Assembly: GCF_030651495.1 (NCBI RefSeq) | Contig: NZ_JAUSFI010000028.1 | Span: 1 to 64,000, forward strand | DNA: 64,000 nucleotides | DNA from: Undibacterium sp. | GTDB taxonomy: Bacteria > Pseudomonadota > Gammaproteobacteria > Burkholderiales > Burkholderiaceae_D | Reading direction: 5' to 3' | Part shown: piece by piece, positions 44,781 to 55,186 of the stretch | Position numbering within the stretch: position 1 is the stretch's first letter | How the letters are laid out: every line of letters starts with the position of its first letter | The notes under the pieces: generated by a model | Databases searched by the model: none | The model's input: only the letters and a program-made list of their open reading frames with translations | What the model was told of the DNA's origin: nothing | Translations under genes and position numbers: made by a program

Positions 44781-45533
44781 TCAGAGTGGATTACGCTTAA
44801 TCACCAAAGGCCCAAAACCCTGGCAGGTCGGCATCATCTCTATGTAGTTGATATTGACATGGGGAGGCAAGGTAGCAATCCAGTAGGCTGACTCGGCAAT
44901 ATCTTCCGCCGTCAGCGGTACCGTGCCTTCATAGACCTTGGCCGCCGCATCATCATTGCCACGAAAGCGCACATTCGAGAACTCGGTCCCACCACACAAG
45001 CCCGGTGCGATATTGGTAGTGCGCACCCCGGTGCCGGCCATATCGGCACGCAGGTTTTTGGTAAATTGGTCGACGAAAGCCTTGGTCGCACCATACACGT
45101 TGCCGCCAGGATAAGGGGTAGAACCGGCGACAGAACCAATATTAATGATCATGCCGCTGTTGCGCGCCACCATCTCAGGCAAAATAGCCCGCGTCACCGT
45201 CACCAGACCCTTGGCATTGGTGTCGATCATGGTTTCCCACTCTTCCAGCGAAGCCTGATGCGCCGGCTCGGTGCCGAGTGCCAGTCCGGCGTTATTGATC
45301 AAGACATCGATCGTTTTCCATTCGGCAGGCAATCCTGCCAAGGCTTGCGCGATGGAATTCTTGTCGATCACGTCCATCGTCACTGGCAACACCGCAGCGC
45401 CTAATTCATTCTTCAGTGCAGCCAGTTTATCAGTGCGGCGCGCGGCAGCAATAACCCGATGTCCGTGGCGCACAAACTTGCGCGCCATAGCCGCGCCAAA
45501 ACCTGAACTTGCACCAGTGATTAAGACGATCAT
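44781..45533 (-). CDS. ydfG: YdfG-like SDR oxidoreductase (NADP-dependent 3-hydroxy acid dehydrogenase)
   Basis: Short-chain dehydrogenase, 250 aa, close to E. coli YdfG, which oxidises L-allo-threonine and other 3-hydroxy acids and reduces malonic semialdehyde. Cofactor motif TGASSGFG at about 6-13, Arg-rich AAARRTDK (NADP preference), NNAGLALG, catalytic Ser in INIGSVAGSTPY and YGATK (Tyr-x-x-x-Lys), plus the family ending FSNVRFRG and HVNINYIEMMP. Position PGLCGGTEFS has Cys where YdfG has Val. Monocistronic by spacing. Confidence 0.9.
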   Translation of the reverse strand: MIVLITGASSGFGAAMARKFVRHGHRVIAAARRTDKLAALKNELGAAVLPVTMDVIDKNSIAQALAGLPAEWKTIDVLINNAGLALGTEPAHQASLEEWETMIDTNAKGLVTVTRAILPEMVARNSGMIINIGSVAGSTPYPGGNVYGATKAFVDQFTKNLRADMAGTGVRTTNIAPGLCGGTEFSNVRFRGNDDAAAKVYEGTVPLTAEDIAESAYWIATLPPHVNINYIEMMPTCQGFGPLVIKRNPL

Positions 45534-45724
45534 GGCTAACTCCCTTGAATAAAATAATGATTGAAATAGCGATTAAAATAGGCGTGAATTAAATACATTG
45601 CCACTATTTTAAGGCGTTTTTATAGCAAGCGCCTGTCAGATCTGGCTCGCCAAGGGGGAATCTGCTGATCCGAGAGTTAAATGCGTCGAGCATACGCCCC
45701 AATCTGGACTCCATTCGCAACCCG

Positions 45725-47371
45725 CTAACTATTGCCATGCCTTCGGAAGTAAGCAATCAAGCCGGTGGTCGACGTATCCAGATGCGCATCATAAGCTTGA
45801 TCTCCCTTGATCGCCGGCAACAGACGATTCGCCAGCTGTTTACCCAACTCGACACCCCATTGATCAAAAGAATTCAGCCCCCAAATCACTCCCTGCACGA
45901 ATACTTTATGCTCATACAGCGCCAGCAGCATGCCCAATTGAAAAGGATCAAGGCTAGGCATCAGGATGGTGGTGGATGGCTGGTTGCCAGCAAACACCTT
46001 GTGTGGCAATAGCTTGGCGATACTACTATCATCCAGACCTGCTGCGCTGAGCTCGTCACGCGCCTGCTGTTCGGTCTTGCCAAATGCCAGCGCCGCACTT
46101 TGCGCCAGGCAATTTGCCAGCAACGGAGCCTGATGTCCCGGCAAAGGATAGTCGCTCGATGCCGCGACCACGAAATCGCAAGGGATCAGCCAGCCGCCCT
46201 GATGCAATAACTGGAAAAAAGCATGTTGCCCGTTGACACCGATCTCACCCCAGACAATAGGGTTGGCGCGACAGGTCAATGGTTCACCGTCGCGACTGAC
46301 GGTCTTGCCATTCGATTCCATTTCCAGTTGCTGCAAAAAGGCGGGAAAATGCCGCATAGACTCGTTATATGGCAACACGGCCGTCGTTTCGGCACCCAAA
46401 AAATTGGTATTCCAGATAGAAATCAAGGCCAGCAAGACTGGCATATTTTTTTCCAGCGGCGCGCTGCAAAAATGCTTATCCATGGTTTCGGCACCTTCCA
46501 GCAAGCGCTCAAAACCACTCATGCCTATCGCCAGCGCGACCGACAGGCCGACCGCTGACCACAGTGAATAACGGCCGCCGACCCAATCCCAAATCTGCAG
46601 GATATTGCTGTCCGGGATGCCGAATTCATGCGCCTTGTCGGGACTGGAAGTGACGGCAATAAAATGCTTGCTGATCGCCCACTCTTCCATGGCGGCAGCC
46701 ATCAGCCAGGTCCGCGCGGTGTGCGCGTTAATGCTGGTTTCCTGAGTGGTAAAGGTTTTTGAGGCGACGATGAACAAGGTGGTGCGCGGATCGAGTTTTT
46801 CCAGCAACGGTGCCAGATGGGCGCTATCCAGATTGGAGACATAATAAAATTCAAGACCAGGGCGTTGCAGTGCCGACAAGGCACGCGTGACCAGCTTAGG
46901 GCCAAGATCAGAGCCGCCGATGCCGATATTGACAACGCTCTGTATCGCATCGCCTTTAAAGCCGCGCCATAAGCCACTGCGAACCCGTTCAACGATATCA
47001 CGCATCTGCTTGCGCACGGCCCGCACCTGTGGCATCACATCCTCTTCCGCGCTCGGAAAAGGCGTGAAATCGGTATGGCGCAAAGCGGTATGCAGGACGG
47101 CGCGATTCTCGCTAAAATTGATTTTTTCACCAGCGAACATGCGATCACGCCAGCCTGCAACATCGGTGCTGCGCGCCAGTGCGAACAAGCCATCGAGTGC
47201 CGCCACATCTAGCCGCTGCTTGGAATAATCCAACAATAAATCGTCAAGCTCTAGCGAAAAATGCGTAAAGCGTTGCGGGTCGGCGGCAAATAAATCGCGT
47301 AAATGCTGCTGCTCGAGTCGATTTTTATGTGCCAGCAGGTCTTGCCATTCGGGAGTGAGCGTCAGATTCAT
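45725..47371 (-). CDS. pgi: Glucose-6-phosphate isomerase
   Basis: Interconverts glucose-6-phosphate and fructose-6-phosphate, 548 aa, usual length. Signatures: VVNIGIGGSDLGPKLV, IVASKTFTTQETSINAHTAR, the PGI signature region GGRYSLWSAVGLSVALA, catalytic Glu/His region and the C-terminal SFDQWGVELGKQLA. It starts 15 nt after the rsmA stop, so it may be transcribed with lptD-surA-pdxA-rsmA; an unusual tail for that operon but consistent with spacing. Confidence 0.97.
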   Translation of the reverse strand: MNLTLTPEWQDLLAHKNRLEQQHLRDLFAADPQRFTHFSLELDDLLLDYSKQRLDVAALDGLFALARSTDVAGWRDRMFAGEKINFSENRAVLHTALRHTDFTPFPSAEEDVMPQVRAVRKQMRDIVERVRSGLWRGFKGDAIQSVVNIGIGGSDLGPKLVTRALSALQRPGLEFYYVSNLDSAHLAPLLEKLDPRTTLFIVASKTFTTQETSINAHTARTWLMAAAMEEWAISKHFIAVTSSPDKAHEFGIPDSNILQIWDWVGGRYSLWSAVGLSVALAIGMSGFERLLEGAETMDKHFCSAPLEKNMPVLLALISIWNTNFLGAETTAVLPYNESMRHFPAFLQQLEMESNGKTVSRDGEPLTCRANPIVWGEIGVNGQHAFFQLLHQGGWLIPCDFVVAASSDYPLPGHQAPLLANCLAQSAALAFGKTEQQARDELSAAGLDDSSIAKLLPHKVFAGNQPSTTILMPSLDPFQLGMLLALYEHKVFVQGVIWGLNSFDQWGVELGKQLANRLLPAIKGDQAYDAHLDTSTTGLIAYFRRHGNS

Positions 47372-47386
47372 TGGGCTTATCTATAA

Positions 47387-48160
47387 TTAGTCGGCCAGCA
47401 AATTTGCCAGCGTCACATACTGTTCCAAGGAGAGTGTTTCAGCGCGCGCCTGCGGATTGACACCGGCATCCATCAGCTGTTGTTCAGTAAATAATCCGGC
47501 CAGGCAATTGCGCACGACTTTGCGGCGCTGTGAAAATGCCTTGGTGACGACTAGTTCGAGTTTTTGTACGTCGCAGGCCAGCCGCGTCGCTTTAGGGATC
47601 ATACGCACGATGGCCGACTCCACTCGCGGCGGCGGATCAAAGGCGGTCGGCGGTACGATAAACAGTAAGTCCATGTGATAACGCCATTGCAGCATGACCG
47701 ACAGCCGGCCATAAGTTTTACTCCCTGGCGGCGCCACCATGCGTTCGACGACTTCTTTTTGCAGCATGAAATGCTGATCTTCAATCAATGGCGCAAACTC
47801 AGCCAGATGGAATAGCAAAGGACTGGAAATATTGTAAGGAAGATTGCCCACCACGCGCAGTTTTTTGCCCGGAGCGACCGGCAACGCGGCAAAATCAAAT
47901 TGCAGGGCGTCGCCTTCATGCACGATCAGTTTGGCAGGGTCAAAGGTTTTCTTCAGGCGTGCGACCAAATCCCTGTCGAGTTCGACTACATGCAGCGTGC
48001 TTAGACCGGCCAGCAGCAAACGCGTCATCGCCGCCAGCCCGGGGCCGATTTCCACCATGCTTTGATCGGGCTGCGGATCAATGGCAGCAATGATCTGGCT
48101 GAGTACCTGTTGATCGGTCAAAAAATTCTGACCGAAACGCTTGCGGGCAATGTGTTTCAT
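47387..48160 (-). CDS. rsmA: 16S rRNA dimethyltransferase RsmA (KsgA)
   Basis: Dimethylates A1518 and A1519 of 16S rRNA, 257 aa. N-terminal [11 protein letters not shown] is the family start. SAM motif I is [16 protein letters not shown]; motif IV is [16 protein letters not shown]; then [11 protein letters not shown] and [10 protein letters not shown]. The C-terminal helical domain includes [13 protein letters not shown]. Lies after pdxA (56-nt gap) in the classic lptD-surA-pdxA-rsmA order. Confidence 0.97.
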   Translation of the reverse strand: MKHIARKRFGQNFLTDQQVLSQIIAAIDPQPDQSMVEIGPGLAAMTRLLLAGLSTLHVVELDRDLVARLKKTFDPAKLIVHEGDALQFDFAALPVAPGKKLRVVGNLPYNISSPLLFHLAEFAPLIEDQHFMLQKEVVERMVAPPGSKTYGRLSVMLQWRYHMDLLFIVPPTAFDPPPRVESAIVRMIPKATRLACDVQKLELVVTKAFSQRRKVVRNCLAGLFTEQQLMDAGVNPQARAETLSLEQYVTLANLLAD

Positions 48161-48216
48161 GAGTTAACTTAATTTTTATTATTTGAGTGAAAAAGACCGT
48201 GCGCCCTGACGCAGCA

Positions 48217-49251
48217 CTATCCCTGGCGTCTGACCATATCAGCGGCGATCCGGATAGCAACGCCCATGCTGCCAGCATCGGCATGACCAACGCCCTGTTG
48301 GGCCAGGTCAAGCGCAGTGCCATGATCGACTGAGGTGCGGATCAGTGGCAAGCCCAGTGTAATGTTAACGCCCAGACCAAAACTAGCGTATTTCAATACA
48401 GGCAAACCCTGGTCATGATACATCGCCAACACGCAATCGGCATCTTGCAGGTATTTTTGCTGAAACAGGGTGTCGGCCGGATAAGGGCCGCGCACATCCA
48501 GGCCCAGACTTTGCGCATGCTGTATCACGGGAATGATGACATCGATTTCTTCGCGCCCCAGATAACCATTCTCACCGGCATGCGGATTGAGTCCAGCCAC
48601 CAGGATGCGTGGTTTCGCTATGCCACATTTAGTTTGCAAATCATGTTCAATGATTTGCAGGGTCTTGAGCAAAGTATCGAATTGGATTGCCGCCGGCACG
48701 TCTTTCAACGGCAGGTGGGTTGTCGCCAGCGCCACGCGTAGCGTTTGCGGCACGCGATCAGATGCTTCGCAAGCGAGCATCATCACGACCTGGGCAGTGT
48801 GTGTTTGCTGGGCTAAATATTCGGTATGACCAGTAAAAGGAATACCGGCATCATTGATGGTGCTTTTTTGCAGCGGTGCCGTGACAATCGCATCGCACCA
48901 GTGTTGCTGTACGCTTTCTATCGCGACATCGAGCGTCTGCAATACGGCACGGCCATTGCGTCGATCCAGTTGCCCGGCAAAGACATGCGCATCCAGCGGG
49001 CAGTCAATCACGGTGAGTTGATCTTTGCCGCAACCCGGCAAGCCGCTATAGCGCAGCGCCTGCTGCGATACGCCCATCAGACGAATCGCAGGATCGATCT
49101 CACTTGCCAGCATCGCCAGATAGGCGGCATCGCCAAGCAGAACCGGTCGAACTTCAGCACGCAATTGCCATGCTGCACGCAGAGAAATCTCGGGGCCGAT
49201 GCCGGCAGGCTCCCCTACCGTCACGGCAATCACTGGGCACAACAGAGACAT
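48217..49251 (-). CDS. pdxA: 4-hydroxythreonine-4-phosphate dehydrogenase PdxA
   Basis: Pyridoxal phosphate biosynthesis, NAD-dependent oxidation of 4-phosphohydroxy-L-threonine, 344 aa. The N-terminal [15 protein letters not shown] is typical. Three divalent-metal His are visible in [12 protein letters not shown]-like [23 protein letters not shown] and [13 protein letters not shown]. The ending [27 protein letters not shown] is conserved. Overlaps the surA stop by one base. Confidence 0.96.
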   Translation of the reverse strand: MSLLCPVIAVTVGEPAGIGPEISLRAAWQLRAEVRPVLLGDAAYLAMLASEIDPAIRLMGVSQQALRYSGLPGCGKDQLTVIDCPLDAHVFAGQLDRRNGRAVLQTLDVAIESVQQHWCDAIVTAPLQKSTINDAGIPFTGHTEYLAQQTHTAQVVMMLACEASDRVPQTLRVALATTHLPLKDVPAAIQFDTLLKTLQIIEHDLQTKCGIAKPRILVAGLNPHAGENGYLGREEIDVIIPVIQHAQSLGLDVRGPYPADTLFQQKYLQDADCVLAMYHDQGLPVLKYASFGLGVNITLGLPLIRTSVDHGTALDLAQQGVGHADAGSMGVAIRIAADMVRRQG

Positions 49252-50675
49252 TATTTCTCATCCAGACGGAATTCAACATAAGCGCGATCGCGCAACTGAC
49301 GCAGCCAATCTTGTAGGGCTTCATCGGCTTTCCGCTCGCGCACGATCTGACGTGCCGCCATCCGTTTACGATCCTTGGAAACATCATCGGTCTTGCGTTC
49401 GGTCACCTGAATCAGGTGAAAACCGAACGGCGACTCAACTGGTTCGCTGACTTCATTCAGTGCCAGCTTGTTCATCGCCTGTTCAAATTCAGGGACAGTA
49501 TCACCAGGATAAATCCAGCCCAGATCGCCGCCTTTAGATGCGGACAAATCGTTCGAGAAAGTTTTTGCTAATTCCTCGAAAGTAGCGGCCTTGTTATCCA
49601 GGCGTTGCTTGAGTTCCACCAATTTACGTTTGGCTTCAGCCGGGGTTACTACCTGACTGACCTTGATCAAAATGTGCTTTACGTGTGATTGTTGCACCGC
49701 ATCTGCAGCGACCGGATTAGCCGATGCCGCGCGTTTCCCCGCCAATTTAAGGATATGAAATCCATTGGGGCTTCGAACAATCTCAGAAACATCACCCACC
49801 TTGAGTTTAGCGATCGCATCCAAAAACAATTGCGGCAATCGATCTTGTTCACGCCAGCCTACATCACCGCCCTTTAATGCCTCTGGAGCATCGGAATAAG
49901 TCGCCGCCAACTTGGCAAAATCTTCTCCGGCGCGAATTTTTTGCAAGGCTTCTTCAGCGCGGACGCGCTTATTGGCAATCTGTTCGGCGGAGGCATTTTC
50001 AGGGGTGCGCACCAGTATTTGCGCCAGATTCAATTCTTGCTGGCCATTTGGCGAAGCCGCATCTGCCGCGAGAAAATTATCCACTTCCATTTCAGACACT
50101 TGTATCTTGCTGTCGACTTCGCGTTCACGTATGCGTTGCATGATGATGTCATCACGAATCTCTTCACGAAACCGGGCAAACGACGTGCCCTCACGCTCCA
50201 CCTGATTACGGAACTCTTGCAACGACAACTTGTTTTGTTCCGCCAGACGCAACATAGAACGATCCAGCATGACATCATCGACCCGTATGCCATTTTCTTT
50301 CGCCAATTGCAGTTGCACCCTGTCAGTAATCATGCGTTCTAGCAATTGTTTTTGCAGATCAACACGCTGAGGAAGAGCCGTTCCCTGCGCCGCGAGACGA
50401 CGTTCAACCGAGCGCAAGCGCTCATTCAATTCCTGGCGCGTAATGACTTCATCATTGACCACGACCACAATGCTGTTCACCAGTTCGGCTTTGGACGTTT
50501 TTTTGGCCGGTACTGCTGGCGGCGTTATTGGCTCCGCCGGCTGTACTGCAAGCGGCGCTCCAATGATTGGGCTAGTCTTGTTCTGCGACCATGCGGTACC
50601 CGCTACTAGTAAAGAGACTGATACCGCCAGGGCAGAAAAAATAGGCCGTTGATTCATGTGCAAGATGTGTCGCAT
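49251..50675 (-). CDS. surA: Periplasmic chaperone and peptidyl-prolyl isomerase SurA
   Basis: Outer-membrane-protein chaperone, 474 aa. The start could be ATG 50675 (GGA upstream) or ATG 50657 (begins [13 protein letters not shown], a cleaner signal peptide); the upstream one is given. Signal ends near TAWS. N-terminal domain about 65-200 ([21 protein letters not shown]). Two parvulin domains, about 215-315 ([27 protein letters not shown]) and about 330-435 ([34 protein letters not shown]). Follows lptD; helps fold LptD in other bacteria. Confidence 0.95.
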   Translation of the reverse strand: MRHILHMNQRPIFSALAVSVSLLVAGTAWSQNKTSPIIGAPLAVQPAEPITPPAVPAKKTSKAELVNSIVVVVNDEVITRQELNERLRSVERRLAAQGTALPQRVDLQKQLLERMITDRVQLQLAKENGIRVDDVMLDRSMLRLAEQNKLSLQEFRNQVEREGTSFARFREEIRDDIIMQRIREREVDSKIQVSEMEVDNFLAADAASPNGQQELNLAQILVRTPENASAEQIANKRVRAEEALQKIRAGEDFAKLAATYSDAPEALKGGDVGWREQDRLPQLFLDAIAKLKVGDVSEIVRSPNGFHILKLAGKRAASANPVAADAVQQSHVKHILIKVSQVVTPAEAKRKLVELKQRLDNKAATFEELAKTFSNDLSASKGGDLGWIYPGDTVPEFEQAMNKLALNEVSEPVESPFGFHLIQVTERKTDDVSKDRKRMAARQIVRERKADEALQDWLRQLRDRAYVEFRLDEK

Positions 50676-50765
50676 AGTGATCCAAAATTCATGTTAAAAA
50701 TGAAGGCATAGCCGCTGGCCATCGACCTCCATCGCCGGGTACCGGCGAAAGCTGCAATATACACG

Positions 50766-53003
50766 CTAATTTATCGGCTGATAACCTGAAATATTCTTTT
50801 TCAGGGCATCAATCGGGTTCGATCCAAAGCCTAATCTGGCCAAACCAGTCAACTCCAACTGTACCGAAAGCCCCGATGTACTGGTAGAACTGTTGGTGGT
50901 GAAACGCTGTGCCAATAGACGAAATGCCCAACAATCCTGCTTGTACTCAAAACCGACCAAGCCATCGACCAGTTTATTGTTTTGCAAAGAGAAATTACTT
51001 CTGCCCACCATATACCAGCGATCCGCTACTGGCCATTGTACTGACAGGTCAACTTGCTTCAATAAATCGCGCTGAAAACGGTATTCGAGATTCAACACTT
51101 TTTTTGCTCCCGGCTGCCAGCGCACGCCGAAATTCGAGCGCTGGGCCTGACGGTCACTCTGACTCACTTGGACGCTGGCTTCGGCACTCAGGCTAGCCGA
51201 CAACTTGCCGGTAGCAGCCAGTAACAGGTCAGAGCGGCTCTGGTTGATCGCCGTATCGAGCGTAACTCTCTGCGTATTGAAATAAAATCGTTGCCCCAAG
51301 GCAAATTTAACGCGTTCTTCACCATTATTTTCAATGTAACGCGATACCAGTGCGGCAGTAATCTGATTTGAATCGCCTACCCGGTCATTGCCGGTGAAGC
51401 GGTTTTCGCTAAAAATCTGGGCAAAATTAAAATCAGCTACCGCGCTATCAAAATTCGGCAGCAAGCTTTGATCGCGATACGGGGTATTCACGTAAAACAA
51501 GCGCGGCTCCAGCGTTTGTGTCATCGACTCGCCCAACAAACTGGAGGGGCGCTCAAAGACCAGGCCGCTATCGATAGAAAACGTCGGGACAACACTCTGA
51601 AAATCATTGCCTTGCCCTGCGGCAGTATTACTCAACTGGTAACTGGCGGCATGCAGCGCGAGTTTGGGAACCACAAAGTAACCTGGCTGCACAAAAGGGG
51701 CAGATACCTGCGTATTGACCACGGCCCGGTCACCGCGGACCAGACTAGGATGCCAGAAGCGCGTCAGTATCGTATCGGCCGACCAATCCAGCCCCATATT
51801 ATCGAGCTGTCCGGTATGCAAAGTGAGTTGCGGCAAGCGGTCATACGGCCGGGCTATGGGCGCCAAAAGATCCTGCAAAACCTGATAATTCGAGGCGCGC
51901 AAATCGGCACTCCAAAATGCGCCGTAATACTGCATGCTGGTCTCGCGCAGCAGCAAGCGCTGCGCCGTCTTGGTAACCGTTTTTGAAAAATCCGACGGAT
52001 AATCGTCATCCGATGCGTGATTCACGTTCCATGAAAAAACGAGTTCCGGCAGCAGCTTCTGTGTATGTATCGAGGTGATCGCGTAGCGGTTGGTTTTGGT
52101 TTGCTGATCATTGAGCAAGCCTTCGATACTGGTTTCACCGGCATAGGTTTCGCCCAGATAACGGCCTTCCAGCCCGAGTTGCAAACCGCGCCGCTGGATC
52201 AAGGTCGGATGAACCGTTAAATCACGATTCGGTGCAATATTAAAATAATAAGGTATGCCTAGCTCGATGCCGCCTTTGGAGGTGGTGCTGAGCGTGGGCG
52301 GCAGCAAACCGGAGTGCCGCGCGCCGGACAGGGCAAAACTCAGCGGCAACAGGCTGGAAGTTGCCAGGATAGGCACGCCCTTAAAGTACACCACCGAATT
52401 GCCGGCCACACCGGTATCGAGGCCAGTGTCTAGCTTCAGCGTATCGGCGCGCAGATACCAGTCGGGGTCCAAGCCCTCGCAGGTACTGTAGGTGCCGTTG
52501 TAAATAGTGGATTGCTCTTCGTTTTCAAAAGTGATTTTGTCTGCGTGCCCCTGCGCATTGTTGCGCAACAGCTTGTAGACCGGATGCATGACAAAACCGA
52601 TGCCGGTACCGAGTTGCATACGAGCGGAATCACCGCTGTAACAATCGCCCTCACGCTGCATGCGCACATCGCCGGTAATATCGACCTGATCTTCGAGATT
52701 GCGGTAAATGGCATGATTGGCGTTGAGAGTCGTTGCGCCTTTGAGCACTTCAACCCGATCATCAAATTGGATGAATCTTTCGGGACGGCCCGAGATCTGC
52801 TCTGCCTCGATAATCGTAGGGGCGTCTTTATCATTGGGCTTCACCGTCGCCTTCCCGGTAAGCGCCACGCTTTGCGTCTGCGCCAGCGCGGGCAAACACA
52901 AGGGAGCAAGCAGCACGGGGAGCCATACCGATACCTTCACGGCTAGCGTCGGAAAAGTAGGAAACAACCGCTGCGGGTGAGATAATACGAATTTCCGGCG
53001 CAT
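50766..53003 (-). CDS. lptD: LPS-assembly protein LptD
   Basis: Outer-membrane translocon for lipopolysaccharide, about 745 aa from ATG 53003 (an upstream TTG at 53018 is less likely). Signal peptide about 18-40 (...LCLPALA). N-terminal OstA/jellyroll domain (about 65-195: PTIIEAEQISGRPERFIQF, GDVRMQREGDCYSGDSARM). The barrel domain follows (LLPPTLSTTSKGGIELGIPYYFNIAPNRDL) and ends near the C-terminus with QDCWAFRLLAQRF. Fewer cysteines than E. coli (single Cys at CYSGD, CEGLD and CWAF), so disulfide pairing must be simpler. Divergent from amgK. Confidence 0.95.
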   Translation of the reverse strand: MRRKFVLSHPQRLFPTFPTLAVKVSVWLPVLLAPLCLPALAQTQSVALTGKATVKPNDKDAPTIIEAEQISGRPERFIQFDDRVEVLKGATTLNANHAIYRNLEDQVDITGDVRMQREGDCYSGDSARMQLGTGIGFVMHPVYKLLRNNAQGHADKITFENEEQSTIYNGTYSTCEGLDPDWYLRADTLKLDTGLDTGVAGNSVVYFKGVPILATSSLLPLSFALSGARHSGLLPPTLSTTSKGGIELGIPYYFNIAPNRDLTVHPTLIQRRGLQLGLEGRYLGETYAGETSIEGLLNDQQTKTNRYAITSIHTQKLLPELVFSWNVNHASDDDYPSDFSKTVTKTAQRLLLRETSMQYYGAFWSADLRASNYQVLQDLLAPIARPYDRLPQLTLHTGQLDNMGLDWSADTILTRFWHPSLVRGDRAVVNTQVSAPFVQPGYFVVPKLALHAASYQLSNTAAGQGNDFQSVVPTFSIDSGLVFERPSSLLGESMTQTLEPRLFYVNTPYRDQSLLPNFDSAVADFNFAQIFSENRFTGNDRVGDSNQITAALVSRYIENNGEERVKFALGQRFYFNTQRVTLDTAINQSRSDLLLAATGKLSASLSAEASVQVSQSDRQAQRSNFGVRWQPGAKKVLNLEYRFQRDLLKQVDLSVQWPVADRWYMVGRSNFSLQNNKLVDGLVGFEYKQDCWAFRLLAQRFTTNSSTSTSGLSVQLELTGLARLGFGSNPIDALKKNISGYQPIN

Positions 53004-53205
53004 GTAATCAGTAGTCAAGGGCGTTTAGACAAAAATTTTCTATTAATGCAAAGTGCGTGCAAAGTGCGGGCAGCTATTATTTTTTAATACCTGCCTGAAA
53101 TCAAGCGCACATTATAGGGGGAAATAGACGAAGCCCGCCGTTTTTACCTAGAACACCCGCCTGCACAGGGGCGGCCAACCGCTTTTTACAAAAAACTATT
53201 CCGCC

Positions 53206-54336
53206 ATGTCTTCTACATTAAGCACTGAAATGACCGACTCCAATACAGCCTCAAGTACAGCCTCAAGCACAGAATTGAATAACTCCGTAGCCGCAACCGA
53301 TACTCAACGCATGCAGGCGATCCATGACTGGCTAGGCCAGATCAGCAGCCCCGCCCTGCAGCTGGCCAGCTTGCGCCCGGCTTCGGCCGACGCCAGCTTC
53401 CGGCGCTATTTCCGGATTGACGCCGACGATGGCAAGAGTTACATCGTGATGGATGCGCCGCAACCGGCAGAAGATGTCAGGCCCTTCATCCGTATCGCTG
53501 AATTGTTTGCGCAGATCAACTTGACGGTACCGCAGGTACTGGCACAGGATGCCGAGCAAGGCTTGCTGCTGTTGACGGATCTGGGCACGACCACGTATTT
53601 TGATGCATTCAAGCAAAATTTAGGACCAGACTCGGCACCCGATCCGCAGCGCGCCCATCCTTTATACATGGATGCGATCGCCGCCCTGGTGCAATTGCAA
53701 AGCCAGAGCCAGCCTGATGTCTTGCCTGAATACGACCGCGCCTTCTTGCTGCGTGAACTGATGATTTTCCCTGAATGGTATCTGACCAAGCACCGGGGCG
53801 CCACGCTCACCGAAGAGCAAAGCAGCAGCCTGCAGAAGGTATTCGATGCCTTGCTGGCCAATATCGTGGCGCAACCGCAAGTCTATGTGCACCGCGATTA
53901 CCATTCGCGCAACCTGATGCTGCTGGAGCAGGGCAACCCCGGCATTCTCGATTTCCAGGGCGCGCTGTATGGCCCGCTGACTTACGATCTGGTGTCGCTG
54001 CTGCGCGATGCCTACGTGCTGTGGGATGAAGACCAGGTACTCGATTGGGCGATCCGCTATTGGGAGCAGGCGCGCCGCGCCGGCTTGCCTATCAGCCCTG
54101 AATTTGACAGCTTTTACCGTGACTTTGAATTCATGGGGCTGCAACGCCACCTGAAGATACTCGGCATCTTCGCCCGCCTGGCGCATCGCGACGGCAAAGC
54201 GGCCTACCTGAACGATATCCCACTGGTGATGTCGTATGTCCGCAAAACCGCACAGCGCTATAACATCCTGATCCCGTTACTGCGCCTGCTCGATGTACTG
54301 GAAGACACGGCACCGGTAGTGGGCTTCACCTTTTGA
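53206..54336 (+). CDS. amgK: N-acetylmuramate/N-acetylglucosamine kinase AmgK
   Basis: Aminoglycoside-phosphotransferase-fold kinase of the peptidoglycan recycling bypass, phosphorylating MurNAc at C1, 376 aa. Seen: RRYFRIDADDGKSYIVMDAP (N lobe), catalytic HRDYHSRNLMLLE and metal-binding ILDFQGALYGPLTYDLVSLLRDAY. The first 35 residues are a Ser/Thr/Ala-rich stretch encoded by short repeats, and an internal ATG (53311, MQAIHDWLGQ) could be the true start. Paired with murU, 115 nt downstream, and divergent from lptD, the usual arrangement in beta- and pseudomonads. Confidence 0.92.
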   Translation: MSSTLSTEMTDSNTASSTASSTELNNSVAATDTQRMQAIHDWLGQISSPALQLASLRPASADASFRRYFRIDADDGKSYIVMDAPQPAEDVRPFIRIAELFAQINLTVPQVLAQDAEQGLLLLTDLGTTTYFDAFKQNLGPDSAPDPQRAHPLYMDAIAALVQLQSQSQPDVLPEYDRAFLLRELMIFPEWYLTKHRGATLTEEQSSSLQKVFDALLANIVAQPQVYVHRDYHSRNLMLLEQGNPGILDFQGALYGPLTYDLVSLLRDAYVLWDEDQVLDWAIRYWEQARRAGLPISPEFDSFYRDFEFMGLQRHLKILGIFARLAHRDGKAAYLNDIPLVMSYVRKTAQRYNILIPLLRLLDVLEDTAPVVGFTF

Positions 54337-54355
54337 CGATAAAAACCAGAATAAA

Positions 54356-54431
54356 GGGGAGTATAGGCAAAAACCCATACTCTTGCGCAATAAGAATGAG
54401 CGTGTTTAAAAATACCCCACCCCAGTATAGT
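54356..54431. repeat. Short interspersed element family 2, copy 2
   Basis: Starts GGGGAGTATAGGCAAAA and ends AAAATACCCCACCCCAGTAT, then AGTAAA as in copy 1. An inner inverted repeat GAGTAT/ATACTC is present only here. It fills the amgK-murU gap and ends about 20 nt before the murU start. Confidence 0.6.
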
Positions 54432-54451
54432 AAAGAAAAACAGATAAGCCT

Positions 54452-55186
54452 ATGAAAGCCATGTTACTTGCCGCAGGTCGCGGCGAACGGATGCGACCGC
54501 TGACCGACACCTGCCCGAAACCGCTGCTGAAAGTGCGCGGCCGGCCGCTGATCGTCTGGCATATCCTGAATCTGGTCAAGGCCGGCATTACCGAGATCGT
54601 CATCAACCACGCCCATCTCGGCCACATGATAGAAGCGGCGCTCGGCGACGGCAGCCAGTATGGCGCGCAGATCCGCTATTCGGCCGAACCGACCGCGCTG
54701 GAAACTGCCGGCGGCATCGCCAAAGCCTTGCCGCTGCTGGGCGATGCGCCGTTTATCGTCGTCTCTTCCGACATTTACATCCCGCATTTTAACTTTACCG
54801 AATGCCTGAACACGCTGGAAGACAATGACATGTGGGGCAATCCGCATCCCTTGGACAAGCGCGATGTGGCCTGGCTGTATATGGTCAAAAATCCGCCGTT
54901 TCATCCCAACGGAGATTTTGCCCTGAACCTGATGGGCCTGTCGAATCAGGGCAAGGAAGGCGAGCCGCGCCTGACCTTTGGCAATATCGGCGTGTACCGT
55001 CCCGAGATGTTTGCCACCGTCCAGGCTGGCGAACACGCCAAACTGGCGCCTTTACTGCGCGACTACGCCGATCGCGGCCAGCTCGGCGGCGAACTGTATA
55101 GCGGGGTCTGGCACAATGTCGGCACGCCGGAACAACTGGCCGCCCTGAATGCACCGCTGAATCTGCCTCAAGGAAGTCGCGTATGA
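54452..55186 (+). CDS. murU: N-acetylmuramate alpha-1-phosphate uridylyltransferase MurU
   Basis: Nucleotidyltransferase making UDP-MurNAc from MurNAc-1-phosphate, 244 aa. The N-terminal nucleotide-binding motif MKAMLLAAGRGERMRPLTDTCPKPLL is characteristic. Then FIVVSSDIYIPHFNF (metal-binding Asp) and LTFGNIGVYRPEMF. With AmgK it bypasses de novo UDP-MurNAc synthesis, the target of fosfomycin. Its stop overlaps the pepP start (ATGA). Confidence 0.93.
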   Translation: MKAMLLAAGRGERMRPLTDTCPKPLLKVRGRPLIVWHILNLVKAGITEIVINHAHLGHMIEAALGDGSQYGAQIRYSAEPTALETAGGIAKALPLLGDAPFIVVSSDIYIPHFNFTECLNTLEDNDMWGNPHPLDKRDVAWLYMVKNPPFHPNGDFALNLMGLSNQGKEGEPRLTFGNIGVYRPEMFATVQAGEHAKLAPLLRDYADRGQLGGELYSGVWHNVGTPEQLAALNAPLNLPQGSRV

